From assembly GCA_009829735.1 (NCBI GenBank), contig CM020618.1, positions 30,976,894 to 31,040,893 of the forward strand: DNA of 64,000 nt, written 5' to 3'. This document shows, piece by piece, positions 12,477 through 22,627 of this stretch. Under the pieces are notes generated by a model that was not told the DNA's origin, did no database searches, and saw only the letters and a list, made by a program, of their open reading frames with translations. The stretch is from Pyropia yezoensis. Its lineage: Eukaryota; Rhodophyta; Bangiophyceae; Bangiales; Bangiaceae. Position numbers and translations under genes: made by a program. Each line of letters starts with the position of its first letter. The stretch's first letter is position 1.

Positions 12477-14418
12477 ATGGCGACCCCGGGAGTGGAGACG
12501 GACTCTCTCGACGAACGTATGGAGGACACCTCCTACGGTGCAGCGCCCGCCGGGACTTCCGGCGGGGGCTCCGCGATCGCTCCGGGGGATGGGACTCCCG
12601 CGTCACCCGGCTTTGGGTTGACGGCGGGATCTCCCCCGGAGGCGGGACAAGTTGTCCCGCGTGAGGCCTTGGGGCGGTGGTTTTACCCCGCTTGGCCTCT
12701 ATATGAGGAGGGGTTGACTGTTCTTCGCTGTGGCCGACTTGGCGCAGCGATGGGTCGGGTATGGGACCGCCTACGCGAAAAGTATCCCCGTAGGGTCGGG
12801 TTCCCTGCCGGCTTCAGGACGGACCAGTTTGCCTTCCTGGACGACGAGGAGGTCGAAGACATACAGCGGGCCAAGGCCATGGTGGACCGCGGGGGAACTA
12901 TCCCGGGTCCCGGCGACTTGCCGACCTTTACTTGGGACGCGGTGGCAACTCGCCCCCCGTACCTTCACGAGGCCGATCCGCACACTCATCACTTTGATGT
13001 GCGGATGGAGAACGACTTCCGGCGAGGTCCCTACTTGGTGACCTCGGCTCAACTTGAGTTTCCTCAGCAGTCTGCTGCCAGTAAGGAGCAGTACTATCCG
13101 AAGAAGCCCGAGTGGTGGCCTCAAGTTGAGGTCCCCTACGGGTTCCCGGCGTTGCTACCACGGTTGCTTGACCACTTCGGCGCCGTCATGTTGACGGCTG
13201 GCCCTGATCACCCGGTGTGGGCCATGTTGGCCACCCAGTAGCTCCTCGAGGTCATGTCGACCTGGGTGTCTTGTGTTCAGCGGCGGGGGATGCTCTGGCA
13301 TGTCCCGATCCGGCTTACCCAAGGTTTGGAACAGCTCACCCCTCAGCTAGTTCCTGAGGGGTGCTCATCAGGACAACTCACTCTACTTGAGGAGATGCTC
13401 CGCCTCCACAAGGTTATCGAGTGGGAGAGCATTGAGCACAAGTTGCGCCGCCCCACTCGTGGGCCCAAGGACGATGGCGCACTTCGCCAGTTCGTGTGGG
13501 TCGCTCGTGAACTTCACGACGGCCGTGTGGTCCTACGAGAGGGGTTGGGCATCGGAGACTACCTGTATGCCCCGGGGGTGGATCGCCACACTGCGCCACC
13601 CCCGGACAAGGCCATCGTTATGGCCGGCCTCATATGATGACCATATGACTCAACCCACTGCGGGGGCCCCAAGTCGGGGTCGCAGTTACACCCGGGTCCC
13701 GCCACCTCGGCGTGCCCCTCCGCTTCTTCCTGTCCCCTACCAGCCGCCCGGGGACATCCCGATTAGCGTGGCCGTTGAGTCGTCCACCCCGGTGTCCCCC
13801 AACTTGGGGGCCACCCTCCTGACGGTATATCCCAAGTTGGTGATACCGCCCACGCCTCTAACCTCAGAGATGATGATCACCACGTTGGTGCGCACCATTT
13901 CCTGGTTGGCCTCGTCGACCGCACCCCTTCAAACTTCCGAGACTCCTCAACTTGAGGAGCGCGTTCGTACTGCAATGGCGACCGCGCGTTGCGAGTCGGT
14001 GGCGGAGTTTATGACGGCCGAGTTGGCTCGCATTGGGGCTATTATGCCCCAGCCAGCCCCACTTGGGCGTGGCAAACGTCGCGCGAGCCGGGCATACTCG
14101 CCTCCTCGCCGTCGTCGCCGACACTCGCGGCGCTCTCCCTCCGTGTCGGAAGACGAGTTGTCTTACTCCGTCTCGGAGTCCTCGACTCCGTCAGAGTCGG
14201 AGTCGGTCCGGCGTCTGCGTCGCCAACTTGCGCGCAAGACTAAACAGAAGGGCAGCCGCGGTCGTCGCCACTTGAGCGACCGTGAGGGGCGCGGCGGTTC
14301 CGACTTGGAGCCGCCGGCCCCGCCGACTGGTGGGGAGCGTTATCGCCGTGGGTCTCGCCGCTCGCCTCTACGTGAGGGCGAGGGCCGTGGGGTTGGAGAG
14401 TCTAGCATGCATGCCTAG
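12477..14418 (+). pseudogene. E3 antisense accessory ORF region
   Basis: Plus-strand coding-like region that begins about 340 bp from the E3 3' LTR and runs convergently towards the end of pol. The first part starts at the ATG at 12477 (MATPGVETDSLDERMEDTSY), is acidic and Gly/Pro-rich, and then becomes a globular-looking segment (GRVWDRLREKYPRRVGFPAG). The last part (about 14060-14400) is very basic and Ser/Arg-rich, RS-like (SPPRRRRRHSRRSPSVSEDE). It recalls the antisense region of E2 in position and in a few motifs. No known domain is recognised. It is not continuously open. A role in RNA handling is only a guess from the RS-like tail. Confidence 0.55.
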
Positions 14419-14529
14419 TTGGCAGCTGCCTTTGTTGTGAGAGTGTGAGGGTTCGGGCTGTAGTTAAAAGCCACTCTGCGTACCACTTCGACTCGAAGCA
14501 CTCTCTTGGCACTGTTACCCGGCCTTCCC

Positions 14530-17500
14530 TCATGTTGAGGGGGGGCTGTTGGGGTCTATCTCATTCCGGGCACAGTATGCCCGGACCTTCTCAGCGGGAA
14601 GGTCCTCCACATATTCCCACGTATCATCCTTGGCTTTGTAGCGGAACCAACGCACCCTCAACATGAGGCGGTTAGTGTCCTCATCCCAGCCGTGGTCGAT
14701 GAACTTATTGAATACGTACTCCTGCGGGCCCTGTTTGGCCGCAGGCAGCGAGGGGAAGCGCCACGCTTCCAACGCACGCGCCCAAGCTGGGTCGCCTGCA
14801 GGCGGTGGTGCAACTTTGACCACGTCCTGTCCGTTCACTGTGTGGACCCCATCGTCACTTTCGATGGTGAAGCGCCGCCCATCAGTACGAACGACCTGGT
14901 ACGGCCCCTTCGTCTGGAATACCAACTTACCCCCAGTTGGGGTGTGTGAGTGTACCAGCACCCAGTCGCCCTGCTCGGGGACATGCTTAGCATTGCGCAC
15001 CTTTTTGTCAAAGGTACGCTTGTAGCGCTTTTGTGCTTTGTCCATCTCAGCCCTGACTTTAGGGATGAGGTTTTCAAGCCTAGCAGCGAACTCCGCCTTA
15101 CTCTCAGTAGGAGTAGGCATACTGCCACCATCCTCCCTAGTTTGAAGCGGCCGCCGTACGGCAATAGACCGCACGCGACGGGGGGTCACGAAAGCGAGGG
15201 GTACTTCCCCGGTAGATGAGTGAACCTGCGAATTGTAGGCAGTGCTAAGAATAGAAATGTATTGGTCCCACGTTTTCACATGCTCACTCACATAGTGGCG
15301 CAGCTGCCGAACAATAGTTTTGTTGAAGCGCTCCACCTGCCCATTATTTTGTGGGTGGTAGGGGGTAGCATAGTTTGCCTGAACCCCCAACATATCCAGC
15401 ACTCCCTGAAACAGTACAGACGCAAATTGCGGTCCATTCTCCGATAGTGTACTATCTGGGATGCCATACGCGGCAACCCATTGATCTTGGAAGGCTGACA
15501 CGACCGACATGGCCGTGATCTCTGCCAGTGGGATCGCTCGCGTAAGTTTCGTGAAGCGGTCACAGATGACCAGGAGGTACTGGTTGCCCTCCTCGGTCAC
15601 TGGCAGTGGCCCAAGGATGTCCATCGCCAACACGGCAAAGGGCTCCTTGGCCGGGAACAATAGCATAACCGTAGTAGGCCGCCGTTCCATCAGACGGTTC
15701 CGTGCACAACTTGTGCAGGCAGCCTCCCAACTGTAGATGTCCACCACCATGGACGGCCAGTAGTACCTGGTCCTCAGGGTCTGGTACAGTTTACTAGACC
15801 CCAGGTGTCCACCCGTGGGAGCGTTATGCTCCCTCTCAAGGATACTGTCCTTGAGGAATGCGGGGACGACAAGTTGTGCGGTCCCCTGGAATACCCCCCT
15901 CCTCATGAGGAGGCCATCGTCTCCGAGAAAGAACCGCGTCTCCGCCACTGTATCCAGTGTATCCCTCTGCGACTTGCAGAAGGGATCCTCGGCCTGGGCC
16001 TTCACCACCTCGTCCAGGGACAGGGGCAAGTACTTCTTGTTCCCTGGCGCCTCGGGGTTCAACACCTGACCCGAGCGCGTGACTACCCCCACGATGGGGA
16101 TGTCCTCATCGACTGGGTTAGTGTCCAGCCCCTCGGTAGGTACCCGAGAAAGGCCGTCGGCAAGGGCATGTTGCCTGCCAGGTCGGTACTCAATATCAAA
16201 GCTGAAGGGTGCCAGTCGCACCCTCCACCAGTTGAGACGAGTGTTCGTACAGTCCGTCTTAAAGATGAACTGCAACGCGCGGTGGTCACAGCGGATGAGG
16301 AACTTCTCACCCTCTAGGTAGTGACGAAGTGACGTCACCGCCCACACCACTGCGAGTCCTTCCAACTCGGTGACTCCGTAGTTCTTCTCGGCCGAGTTCA
16401 GCCCCTTGCTGAAGTATCCCACCGGCAAGTACTCCTTGTCCGGCTGCTGCTGAAGGAACACACAACCAAGTTGGTCGTCGCTAGCGTCCACATCCAGGAT
16501 GTAGTGGCCTCCCAACCTGGGAGTAGCCAGGATAGGGGGCTTCAGCAGAAGGTCCCGAAGAGTCTTAAAGGATTCCTGCTCCACCCGACTTGGGGGAGGC
16601 AGGTTCTTCGGTAGCGTTGAGCTAACTAACTCATTCAACGGCTTCGCCACCTTGGCGAAGCCCTTGGTAAAACGTCGGTACACGTTACACATCCCGAGGA
16701 AGCTCCTCATCTGGGTCTGGGTCCGGGGGTACTGAGCCTTACGGATGGCCCTCAAGTTCTTCTCGTTGACACTGAGACGCCCCGGACGGACAACATGTCC
16801 CAAGTATTCCACCTCTTGAGTGAAGAGGTGGCACTTACTCGCATTCATTGACACACCGGCGTCAGCAAGTAGCTTGAACACCTGGCCAAGATGGCCAATG
16901 GGTTCCTCCGGACTTCGGGAGAACACAATGATACCGTCTAGGTACACGAGACAGATCTGCGACCGTACCCCGGCCAGAATCATGTCCATAGCGCGCTGGA
17001 AAGCTGCCGGCGCGTTACACAGGCCAAACGGTAGACGCTTGCACTGGTAGGTACCACAGTGACAGGTAAAGGTAGTTTTATGCCTGTCCTCCGGGGCAAT
17101 GGGAGTTTGCCAGTACGTCGCGTTACAGTCCAGGGTAGAGAACACGTTCGCCTTCCCCAGAGAGTCCAGACAGTCGTCCATCCTAGGTAGGGGATAACTG
17201 TCCTTCACCGTGCTCTCGTTGAGCTTACAGTAGTCGATACAGAACCGGGGGGTCCCATCAACTTTGGGGACGATAACCACCGGACTCGCCCACTCGGCGT
17301 TACTGGCCTCGATCACATCGAGGGCCTCCATGCGAGCAACTTGCTCCTTAACGAGGGCCCTTGAACGGGGTCCTCCCCTATACGGTTGTTGGCGTATAGG
17401 AGGTGCACCGGGCTTCAACTCGATCCGGTGTTGGGTAGCTCTCATGAGTCCCAATTGACCATCCCACAACTTGTGATATTTGTCCAAGAGGCGTTCGACT

Positions 17501-18513
17501 TGAACCCTCAACCTGGGTGGAACACCCTCCATGTTCTCATGGGGCCGAGGAGAGGCGGCCGACTTGGCTTGATGCTTCTCCTTTCCGGACTTCGGGTCGC
17601 TACTTGCGCCCGCGTTGAGGGTGACTGCTACTACCGGTCCCTCGAGTTGGTCGATACAGCCGAACTTGGCTCCCGACTTGAAGTACTTGGGCGTCGAGCT
17701 CAGGTTCATCACCTGGATCCTCCACGGGACTCCGGCTTTGGAGTCCATCGTGCCAAGGGCGACATGCACTTGGTGCTTGCGAGCAAGACGGGGGTAAAGG
17801 TGCACCAACCCGTTCCCCGTATAATCAGTTACAACATCAACGTGCGCCACCGAGTTGGGGGGCAACGTGACTGTACGGGCTAAACGCAGGGTAGCAGTAA
17901 ACCCTTCCCTCACAGAGCAAACAGGCTTCGACTGTGAGACTGTCACAGGGCCCACAGACTTTCTCTTACCAAGAATGGGGATAGTCTCCCCATTCATCAA
18001 CTTGACCCAGTACTCAGGGCCACAAATCAAAGGCACTTGTGTTACGACATAAGGGGTACCCAAAAGCAGGGGTACCGATACATTTTCAACTGCACCATTG
18101 GTCACGTCGACCTCATGGGTCCCCAACCTAGTTGGTAGGGTCACGGCACCAACGATGGGAAGTACCCCACCATTGATATCGATCAGATGGTCAGCTTTAG
18201 ACTTCCAGCGTTGGAGCTTCGTCTCCTTTGGTAATAGCGACTTGCGTATCAAGGAGGCTCCTGACCCGGTATCAAGTACGATACGGGCACAACAGGCGCG
18301 GCCGGGGGCAAGTTGCACCCGTCCAGCCACCTGGAAGCTCTCACCCGTCAGCACCGCGATGACCCGACGTGGGTTTACGTTCTTGGGGAGTCCTACCCGA
18401 GGTGGGCGGACTCCCTTAGGTCGCCGCAGTATCCGGCACGGTTGATTCGTCCTCTTGACCCACTTGGCCGAGGCTGCCGTTGTGAGCTTCGGACGACCAG
18501 CTCCAACGGTCAT
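14530..18513 (-). CDS. E3 pol polyprotein (PR-RT-RH-IN-chromodomain)
   Basis: An open frame of 1327 codons. Aspartic protease with LDTGSGASL near residue 78; reverse transcriptase about 340-580 (FCIDYCKLN, LPFGLCNAP, LVYLDG); RNase H about 670-790 (LDVDASDD, VGYFSKGLN); integrase about 890-1150 with the H-H-C-C zinc domain (CTSCARNR), MDILGPLP, and GQVERFNKT; and a C-terminal chromodomain-like segment about 1265-1320 (LRVRWFRYKAKDDTWEYVEDL). In chromoviruses this domain steers integration to marked chromatin. Its start overlaps the end of gag by four bases in an ATGA arrangement, which suggests coupled re-initiation rather than the frameshift used by some relatives. The element is classed as a fossil by rule; whether it is active is unknown. 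Confidence 0.9.
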   Translation of the reverse strand: MTVGAGRPKLTTAASAKWVKRTNQPCRILRRPKGVRPPRVGLPKNVNPRRVIAVLTGESFQVAGRVQLAPGRACCARIVLDTGSGASLIRKSLLPKETKLQRWKSKADHLIDINGGVLPIVGAVTLPTRLGTHEVDVTNGAVENVSVPLLLGTPYVVTQVPLICGPEYWVKLMNGETIPILGKRKSVGPVTVSQSKPVCSVREGFTATLRLARTVTLPPNSVAHVDVVTDYTGNGLVHLYPRLARKHQVHVALGTMDSKAGVPWRIQVMNLSSTPKYFKSGAKFGCIDQLEGPVVAVTLNAGASSDPKSGKEKHQAKSAASPRPHENMEGVPPRLRVQVERLLDKYHKLWDGQLGLMRATQHRIELKPGAPPIRQQPYRGGPRSRALVKEQVARMEALDVIEASNAEWASPVVIVPKVDGTPRFCIDYCKLNESTVKDSYPLPRMDDCLDSLGKANVFSTLDCNATYWQTPIAPEDRHKTTFTCHCGTYQCKRLPFGLCNAPAAFQRAMDMILAGVRSQICLVYLDGIIVFSRSPEEPIGHLGQVFKLLADAGVSMNASKCHLFTQEVEYLGHVVRPGRLSVNEKNLRAIRKAQYPRTQTQMRSFLGMCNVYRRFTKGFAKVAKPLNELVSSTLPKNLPPPSRVEQESFKTLRDLLLKPPILATPRLGGHYILDVDASDDQLGCVFLQQQPDKEYLPVGYFSKGLNSAEKNYGVTELEGLAVVWAVTSLRHYLEGEKFLIRCDHRALQFIFKTDCTNTRLNWWRVRLAPFSFDIEYRPGRQHALADGLSRVPTEGLDTNPVDEDIPIVGVVTRSGQVLNPEAPGNKKYLPLSLDEVVKAQAEDPFCKSQRDTLDTVAETRFFLGDDGLLMRRGVFQGTAQLVVPAFLKDSILEREHNAPTGGHLGSSKLYQTLRTRYYWPSMVVDIYSWEAACTSCARNRLMERRPTTVMLLFPAKEPFAVLAMDILGPLPVTEEGNQYLLVICDRFTKLTRAIPLAEITAMSVVSAFQDQWVAAYGIPDSTLSENGPQFASVLFQGVLDMLGVQANYATPYHPQNNGQVERFNKTIVRQLRHYVSEHVKTWDQYISILSTAYNSQVHSSTGEVPLAFVTPRRVRSIAVRRPLQTREDGGSMPTPTESKAEFAARLENLIPKVRAEMDKAQKRYKRTFDKKVRNAKHVPEQGDWVLVHSHTPTGGKLVFQTKGPYQVVRTDGRRFTIESDDGVHTVNGQDVVKVAPPPAGDPAWARALEAWRFPSLPAAKQGPQEYVFNKFIDHGWDEDTNRLMLRVRWFRYKAKDDTWEYVEDLPAEKVRAYCARNEIDPNSPPST

Positions 18514-20480
18514 TCGTTTCCCGCCGACTTGGCGTCCGAATCTGAGGACGAAGGGGAAGACGACGAGTCCGAGGACGACGTGTCCGCCCCCTTCGCCGAG
18601 GGTGTGGCGACCGCCACCACCGGTCGAGACCCACCCTCGCGGCGTGAACGTACTTCGTTCGTAGCCGACTTCTTACTCGCATTCCTTACAAGTTGTTGGA
18701 TGCGTTTACTCAACTTGGGGCAATCATATGCCCAGTGTCCATCGGAGTTGCAGTTCCAACACCGATTGTCAGTTCCCGGAGGGGTCTTCCCAACTGGGGA
18801 AGACGAAGAGATACCCTGGGAAGCTCCCACGGCAGCTACCACCCTCTCCTTGCGGATTTGGCGTGCCTCTCTCAACTCTCTGGCCTGGCGCGCCTCCTCC
18901 CGTTCCTCGGCCAACTCGACCTGACGCTTCTGGCGTTGTTTCTCCCGCAACTTGCGGTAGGCCTCGCCTCTGCGGTAGGCGAACCTAGCTAACTCGGCCA
19001 GCGTCGCCCGGGCAGTTTTATGCTCCCGGGTCTCCATCCGGACTGACCAATGGAGTCCCTCCACAAACCGACTCTTCACCACAGCTTGTGGATGAAGAAG
19101 CCCACAAAGATTGTTGAGCTTACGGACTCGCTCCGCAAAGGACAACTCGTCCTCCGCCTCTTCCTGATGGGCTTCCGTAAACTTCTCGACTTGAGAAGCC
19201 AGCGCCGCTTCATCAACCATGGCTCTCAACAACCAGTTGACGAGCTCCAAATAGGACGTCACCTCACCAGCGCCTCCACTTGAGGAGCTGGGCATGACGG
19301 ACATAAGTTCTGTCCGCAGGTCTCCCTTCGAAAACTCCTGTAGCATGTAGAAAGCCATGTCTTCACTTATGGCATTGTCGTCACAGGCTTTTATGAAACG
19401 ACGTAGGAACTCAAAGACACGGAGGGTGGGAGTTCCATCCCACTCCGCTTTGTGCCCAAAAGAGTGAAGTGCATTCTTCTTGGCACGGCCCATGGCTTGG
19501 GCCTGGTCAGGACCATACGCCACCGACCTATTGTGGAGGGGGTAGGTCTCACAATCAAAGATCCTCTGGTTGAACGGGTTGGCTACCTGGATCTTGGGCG
19601 GCACCTCACGTTCAGGGAACAGCCGCTGTGGCACTGGGGAAAGTTCACCCTCAGTGCCCATAGTCTGGTGCGGCGCGCTTGGTGCAGCCGCCGACGTTTC
19701 CGGGGGGAACTCCCCCATGAAGGGCGTACGCCCCAACGAGTATGGTGTTGCTCCCTCGTTGGGAGTCACAGGTGTCGCCCCCTGTTCGGGGCGACCAGAG
19801 GTAGGCTTGAGGAGGGATTCCCCCTGCGCCTGCGGGCTCGAAAGCCCCGATCCGGTCAGGACATTAAGGCCATCTGGCAAACTCGCCACAATCTGATTCA
19901 GAATCGTATTCGTCATCGTGACCACCAGGTCCGGCAAAGTCTGCCGCAACACATTGGTCGCCTCCCGACGGACAGTTTCCGCGAGGAGTGGATTGACGAC
20001 TCCAGTTGAGTCTCAGTCCGCCTCCGGGAGTCCACCTGAGGGGTAACCACGTTCCTCAGGGGTCTCAACCGGGGGCATGGGCGCGAGCCCATCGCCGACC
20101 AACGGAGGTCCGCCGTCCTCCGAAAGCCTAGTTGGCGACGGCTCCAAGCCAAAGTTGGCTCCAACCGGAGTGGAACCCGCGGGGACACTCCTCAACCCTT
20201 GGGACGTTCCCGTTGAGTATACCACACGGTGGCCAGACTTCGGCCCACCCACATCAGAAGTGTCACCCGAGTGAACTCCCGACTGAGTCGGGGTGGCCTG
20301 TTGCCCGCCCGCACTTCCAGTCCTGCTGGCTTGAGGGACCTCTAGTCCCTCTGCGACCCCAGGTAAACCCACCTGTGTCTCACCAGTATTCAAAGGCACT
20401 GAAGTACGTGCGTCACCCGTGTACTCCTCGGACGACGGGGGGTCCAAACTAGCCATGTTGGCTGAAGATCCGTAGGACAC
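18510..20480 (-). CDS. E3 gag region
   Basis: The main frame (to about 19952) encodes a Ty3-type Gag. A capsid-like region carries GEVTSYLELVNWLLR, shared with E1. It is followed by a long charged helix rich in Arg/Glu/Lys (likely coiled coil) and then a nucleocapsid zinc knuckle CX2CX4HX4C (CWNCNSDGHWAYDC) near 18720-18765. The tail is acidic and serine-rich. The leader side up to 20480 also has coding-like, Pro/Gly/Ser-rich sequence comparable to the start of the E1 gag. The stop codon overlaps the pol start (ATGA). Confidence 0.8.
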
Positions 20481-20555
20481 GGTCCAAGTACACCGTGCCT
20501 CTGAGACAGAGGGCCCCCTACACCCGGGTGCACCCGGAGGTAAAGTTTACCTCTG

Positions 20556-20575
20556 TCCCCTGCTCCTCCACCAAA
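20556..20575 (-). other. Primer-binding site of E3
   Basis: On the minus strand, directly after the 5' LTR, the sequence is TTTGGTGGAGGAGCAGGGGA. It matches the E1 site at all but one position and so supports a common tRNA primer. Confidence 0.6.
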
Positions 20576-21044
20576 TGTGGCAAAAACCACTTACACACAC
20601 GACACCCAAGTTGGGGCGGTGTACAAGGGCTGCCTCCCGTGTCGGGGGAACCGGAAGAAGTGCAAGTCCCACACACTCTGTCCCTGTTGTGGGGCAAACC
20701 CCCCACTGACAAACAAGAGGATGGTGTGTGGTCCAACAGTTTCTTGGTCGGGACGGGGACGCAGGGCCAAGCCCCGCTGTCCCTCCCCTTATACCCCCAG
20801 GGTCCCCTCAGAATCTCGCCACTCAGAATCTCCCACCCCAGCACCTGCTCACCGCGCCACACGAAAATTCAAGACGATAAATGCAGAAAACCCTCAAATC
20901 CAAGTTGGATTTACTACTAAGCTAACTATCCCAAACTTAGGGAATATGGACCCAAATGCAGGGGGAGGAACGGACCAGGCTAGTGGCCTGCTGCCCCTTG
21001 CACGGCACGTATTGCCCCCCTACGTGGGGGTCAATTCTGCCACA
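20576..21044 (-). repeat. E3 5' LTR
   Basis: 469 bp, the same length as the partner at 11670-12138, with about 12 differences. It ends in TGCCACA on the plus strand and is followed by the second GAAGC target copy at 21045-21049. Confidence 0.93.
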
Positions 21045-21049
21045 GAAGC
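21045..21049. repeat. Target-site duplication of E3, right copy (GAAGC)
   Basis: Exact match to 11665-11669. It marks the point in E2 where E3 integrated. Confidence 0.95.
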
Positions 21050-21675
21050 CTCACCGGCAGATTGGCCGGCACCGGAGGCGCACGGGGCCGAGGAGGAAGA
21101 AGAAGGGCAGGCGCCCGCCCGGAGTAGCTCCCGGAGTCCACCGCCATCGGGGAAGACACATCTTGACCACCAATCGCCCTCGGCAATGCGGGCAGAGCAT
21201 CGCCGCCACCCGGGCCCGACGTGGGCACCACGGGGGCGGCAGGGGTAGACCCGTTACCCGCCGCCACGGACACACCACCAACCGGGCGGGCACCCGCGCC
21301 GTCTTGACCCGCCGTCCCGGCGGGGGTGCCGCCACGACCGTCCGACACACCGGCGGCGCCGTCTTGAGATAGAGCCGCGCCGGCACCGGCGGCAGGAGCC
21401 ATCCGGGTCGCCGGAGGAGTAGTAGTAGGAGCAGCCGCCACACTCGGTTGACCGCCACCCGACGGAGCCGTCGTGCCGCTGCACACGGATGACAATCCGC
21501 CCGGTGCGCCTTCCGGGGCCACACGAACGGTCACCCGGTCGCCTTCGTCCTCCGACGAGCTCGCCAAGAAGCGCACGGCAGCGGTGGCAGAGACGGGAAC
21601 GTCGTCCACCATCACCTCCTCCTCCTCCTCAAGCAGGAGGTCGTCCTCGCCCCCGGGTACCTGGGGGTCCGACAT
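21050..21675 (-). pseudogene. E2 antisense accessory ORF region, 5' portion
   Basis: Starts at an ATG at 21675 (MSDPQVPGGEDDLLLEEEEE), about 590 bp from the E2 3' LTR, and reads on the minus strand towards the E3 insertion. It is an acidic start followed by Gly/Ala/Pro/Thr-rich low complexity. The start of the E3 antisense region has a similar acidic, Gly/Pro-rich flavour. No domain is recognised. The E3 insertion separates it from the other part of the same antisense region at 9923-11664. Confidence 0.5.
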
Positions 21676-22253
21676 GGTGGAGCCGGGGTAGCAGGGGCGC
21701 CCCGTGCCAAAAAGCCACAGCCGGCTCGACCCGGGACAAGGAACGCTCGCGCGGACGAGCCAGGGAAGCGCGGGCGCCCGCGCTTATAACCACACAGCTC
21801 AGCACGAGCGATACGGCAGCGCGAGACGACCCGCGCCAGCCGAGCTACGAGGGCGCTCCACACAGGCACCTGGATCAGGGCCACGCCCCCTCCACACGGG
21901 GTAATCAAGAGGGGTCACCCCCAACCGCCCCCACGCAACGCGGGCAGCCCCCGCCCCCCCCACTCAATCGTCCCGCGAGAGGGGCCCCCCTACCACCAGC
22001 CGCCTGGTGGCGGATCCGCTTGCACCACCCCTCGGAAAGGGGGGTCGTGAACAAAAACCCGCATCGGGAATTTAACGGTCCGGAAAACGGATCGTGTGTG
22101 TACCACACAAAGGGGGGCACCCCCCTCAGACAACCTCAAAAAGGGGTGTCTGTCGCGACAGGGCGCAAAGCCCCAACCGACTGGTAATCGGTCGCGCGAC
22201 CCACTTACATTCGGAAACCCGAATCCAACTCGACCCGAGGACGGGCCGAATCT
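21676..22253. other. E2 3' non-coding region
   Basis: No credible gene. The sequence lies between the antisense ORF start and the polypurine tract of E2 and would hold any promoter of the antisense ORF. Short inverted motifs such as GTGTACCACAC (22099-22109) are visible, but nothing specific is supported. Confidence 0.5.
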
Positions 22254-22263
22254 AAGGGGGGGA
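22254..22263 (+). other. Polypurine tract of E2
   Basis: AAGGGGGGGA lies just before the E2 3' LTR at 22266 (TA between). It is the standard position for plus-strand priming and confirms the plus orientation of E2. Confidence 0.75.
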
Positions 22264-22265
22264 TA

Positions 22266-22627
22266 TGTAGCAATATGGTTGACCGTATTGTGACCCTAAT
22301 TCTGGGGGGCTACTTCTAACCCTTAACTTTCAATTTGGGAGTCCGTACTGGTCACGGTATTTATAAGTTACGTATGACCAGAGGGACTTGCATCTTGGGG
22401 TGGAGGGTAGTTAGTAGTGTCTCCGAGGGTTTATTACGAGGGGGCCGGCGGCGAATCCACCGCCGGCCAAGGTAGAACAACGAACCCCTCCCATTTGGGC
22501 TCCCATCTTGGTCCCGTGGCTTGCGCTCCAAGGACAGCAACCTTAGCCTCCCGGTGACGTTGGTGCCGATCCCCCTTGGTGAGTGTTCCCTGAGAGTGGA
22601 CGTGCAGCGGATACCTATTGTGCTACA
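22266..22627 (+). repeat. E2 3' LTR
   Basis: 362 bp, TGTAGCA to TGCTACA, preceded by a polypurine tract. Compared with 3124-3474 it shows about 36 substitutions and a different stretch just before the common end CCTATTGTGCTACA. Confidence 0.9.

Larger units (their letters stand above)
11670..21044 (-). mobile_element. E3: Ty3/gypsy chromodomain-type LTR retroelement nested in E2
   Basis: 9375 bp in minus orientation with two 469-bp LTRs, a perfect 5-bp target duplication, primer site, gag, pol, polypurine tract and an antisense ORF region. The LTRs differ at about 12 of 469 positions (about 2.6% by eye), so it inserted well after E2. The C-terminus of pol carries a chromodomain-like segment, as in chromoviruses. 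Pol is open over its whole length. The element as a whole looks close to whole, with perhaps one to three breaks. Confidence 0.93.
3124..22627 (+). mobile_element. E2: old Ty3/gypsy LTR retroelement carrying nested E3
   Basis: Bounded by related LTRs at 3124-3474 and 22266-22627, both starting TGTAGCA and ending TGCTACA. Order: LTR, primer site, leader, gag, pol (protease, reverse transcriptase, RNase H, integrase), an antisense ORF region split by the E3 insertion, polypurine tract, LTR. Without E3 and one copy of its target duplication it would be about 10.1 kb. The two LTRs differ at about 36 of 325 aligned positions plus a tail indel, pointing to an old insertion or a recombinant pair. 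Flanking 5-mers (cactc left, gcgca right) do not match. It is broken, with roughly half a dozen breaks besides the nested insertion. Confidence 0.85.
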
